A stretch of DNA of 11,583 nucleotides, taken from contig JAVVGK010000038.1 of NCBI GenBank assembly GCA_032249175.1, positions 1-11,583 on the forward strand. The letters run 5' to 3'. This stretch comes from DSFT01 sp032249175 (lineage in GTDB: Bacteria; Hydrothermota; Hydrothermia; LBFQ01; DSFT01). The notes beneath the pieces are model-generated. The model made no database searches, was not told the origin of the DNA, and saw only the letters and a list, made by a program, of their open reading frames with translations. A program made the position numbers and the translations under genes. Below are positions 11,533 through 11,583 of this stretch, piece by piece (position 1 is the first letter of the stretch; the number at the start of each line of letters is the position of its first letter).

Positions 11533-11583
11533 TTTTATTTTAAATATAGTTTAAAATTTCAAGCTTTTGGAAGCACTTATTAG

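Noticed and set aside
1..11583. Mobile element, CRISPR array, tRNA or riboswitch
   Set aside because: I saw no transposase or integrase, no regularly spaced direct repeats, no cloverleaf with a T-arm, and no gap between genes longer than 234 bases.

Overview
The window is strongly AT-rich chromosomal DNA (by eye below about 30% G+C, with AAA/AGA/ATA codons prevailing) from a bacterium that probably has an outer membrane. The evidence for the envelope is a Pal-like OmpA-domain lipoprotein next to an enoyl-ACP reductase-like gene. Coding density is very high and most genes are housekeeping or lipid-metabolism types. I see no mobile element, CRISPR array, tRNA or rRNA. The lineage cannot be fixed from this sequence. 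An AT-rich, possibly thermophilic candidate-phylum bacterium (WOR-3/Hydrothermota-like) is a guess only.

Layout from left to right. (1) The last 18 codons of a plus-strand gene, probably purD, meet tail to tail the catalytic subunit of a B12-dependent methylmalonyl-CoA mutase on the minus strand. Upstream of the mutase lies a Uma2-family PD-(D/E)XK gene. (2) Divergent from Uma2 is a nucleotidyltransferase-fold gene (2300-2935, +). It overlaps tail to tail the last gene of a four-gene minus-strand operon: degenerate nucleotidyltransferase-fold protein, monothiol glutaredoxin-like protein, O6-alkylguanine-DNA alkyltransferase, GT4 glycosyltransferase. Each of these genes overlaps the next by 23-32 bases. 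(3) A second minus-strand unit holds an enoyl-ACP reductase-like SDR, a PEGA/OmpA lipoprotein, a GC-rich hairpin and a TetR regulator. (4) Divergent from the SDR, across a 234-base spacer with hairpin, G-rich and palindromic signals, is an AidB-like acyl-CoA dehydrogenase starting at TTG. (5) At the right edge are lysS and a coupled small gene that looks like an orphan ThiF/MoeB C-terminal domain. The latter overlaps the acyl-CoA dehydrogenase tail to tail.

How the genes fit together: the mutase, acyl-CoA dehydrogenase, enoyl reductase and TetR regulator suggest acyl-CoA/fatty-acid turnover, with purD, lysS and ogt as ordinary housekeeping. Nothing here is an obvious defence or biosynthetic island.

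The most notable signal is not a gene. A near-identical 11-14-base motif, CTTTAAAATTTT(CA), lies 7-11 bases upstream of the start codon of all seven genes judged to begin transcription units. It reads as an extended -10 element driving leaderless or near-leaderless transcripts. Genes inside operons lack it, and one of them (the OmpA gene) has a perfect Shine-Dalgarno instead. Two of these promoters, 2.8 kb apart, also share a longer 69-base upstream element and a nearby hairpin, which suggests co-regulation or a duplicated intergenic module.
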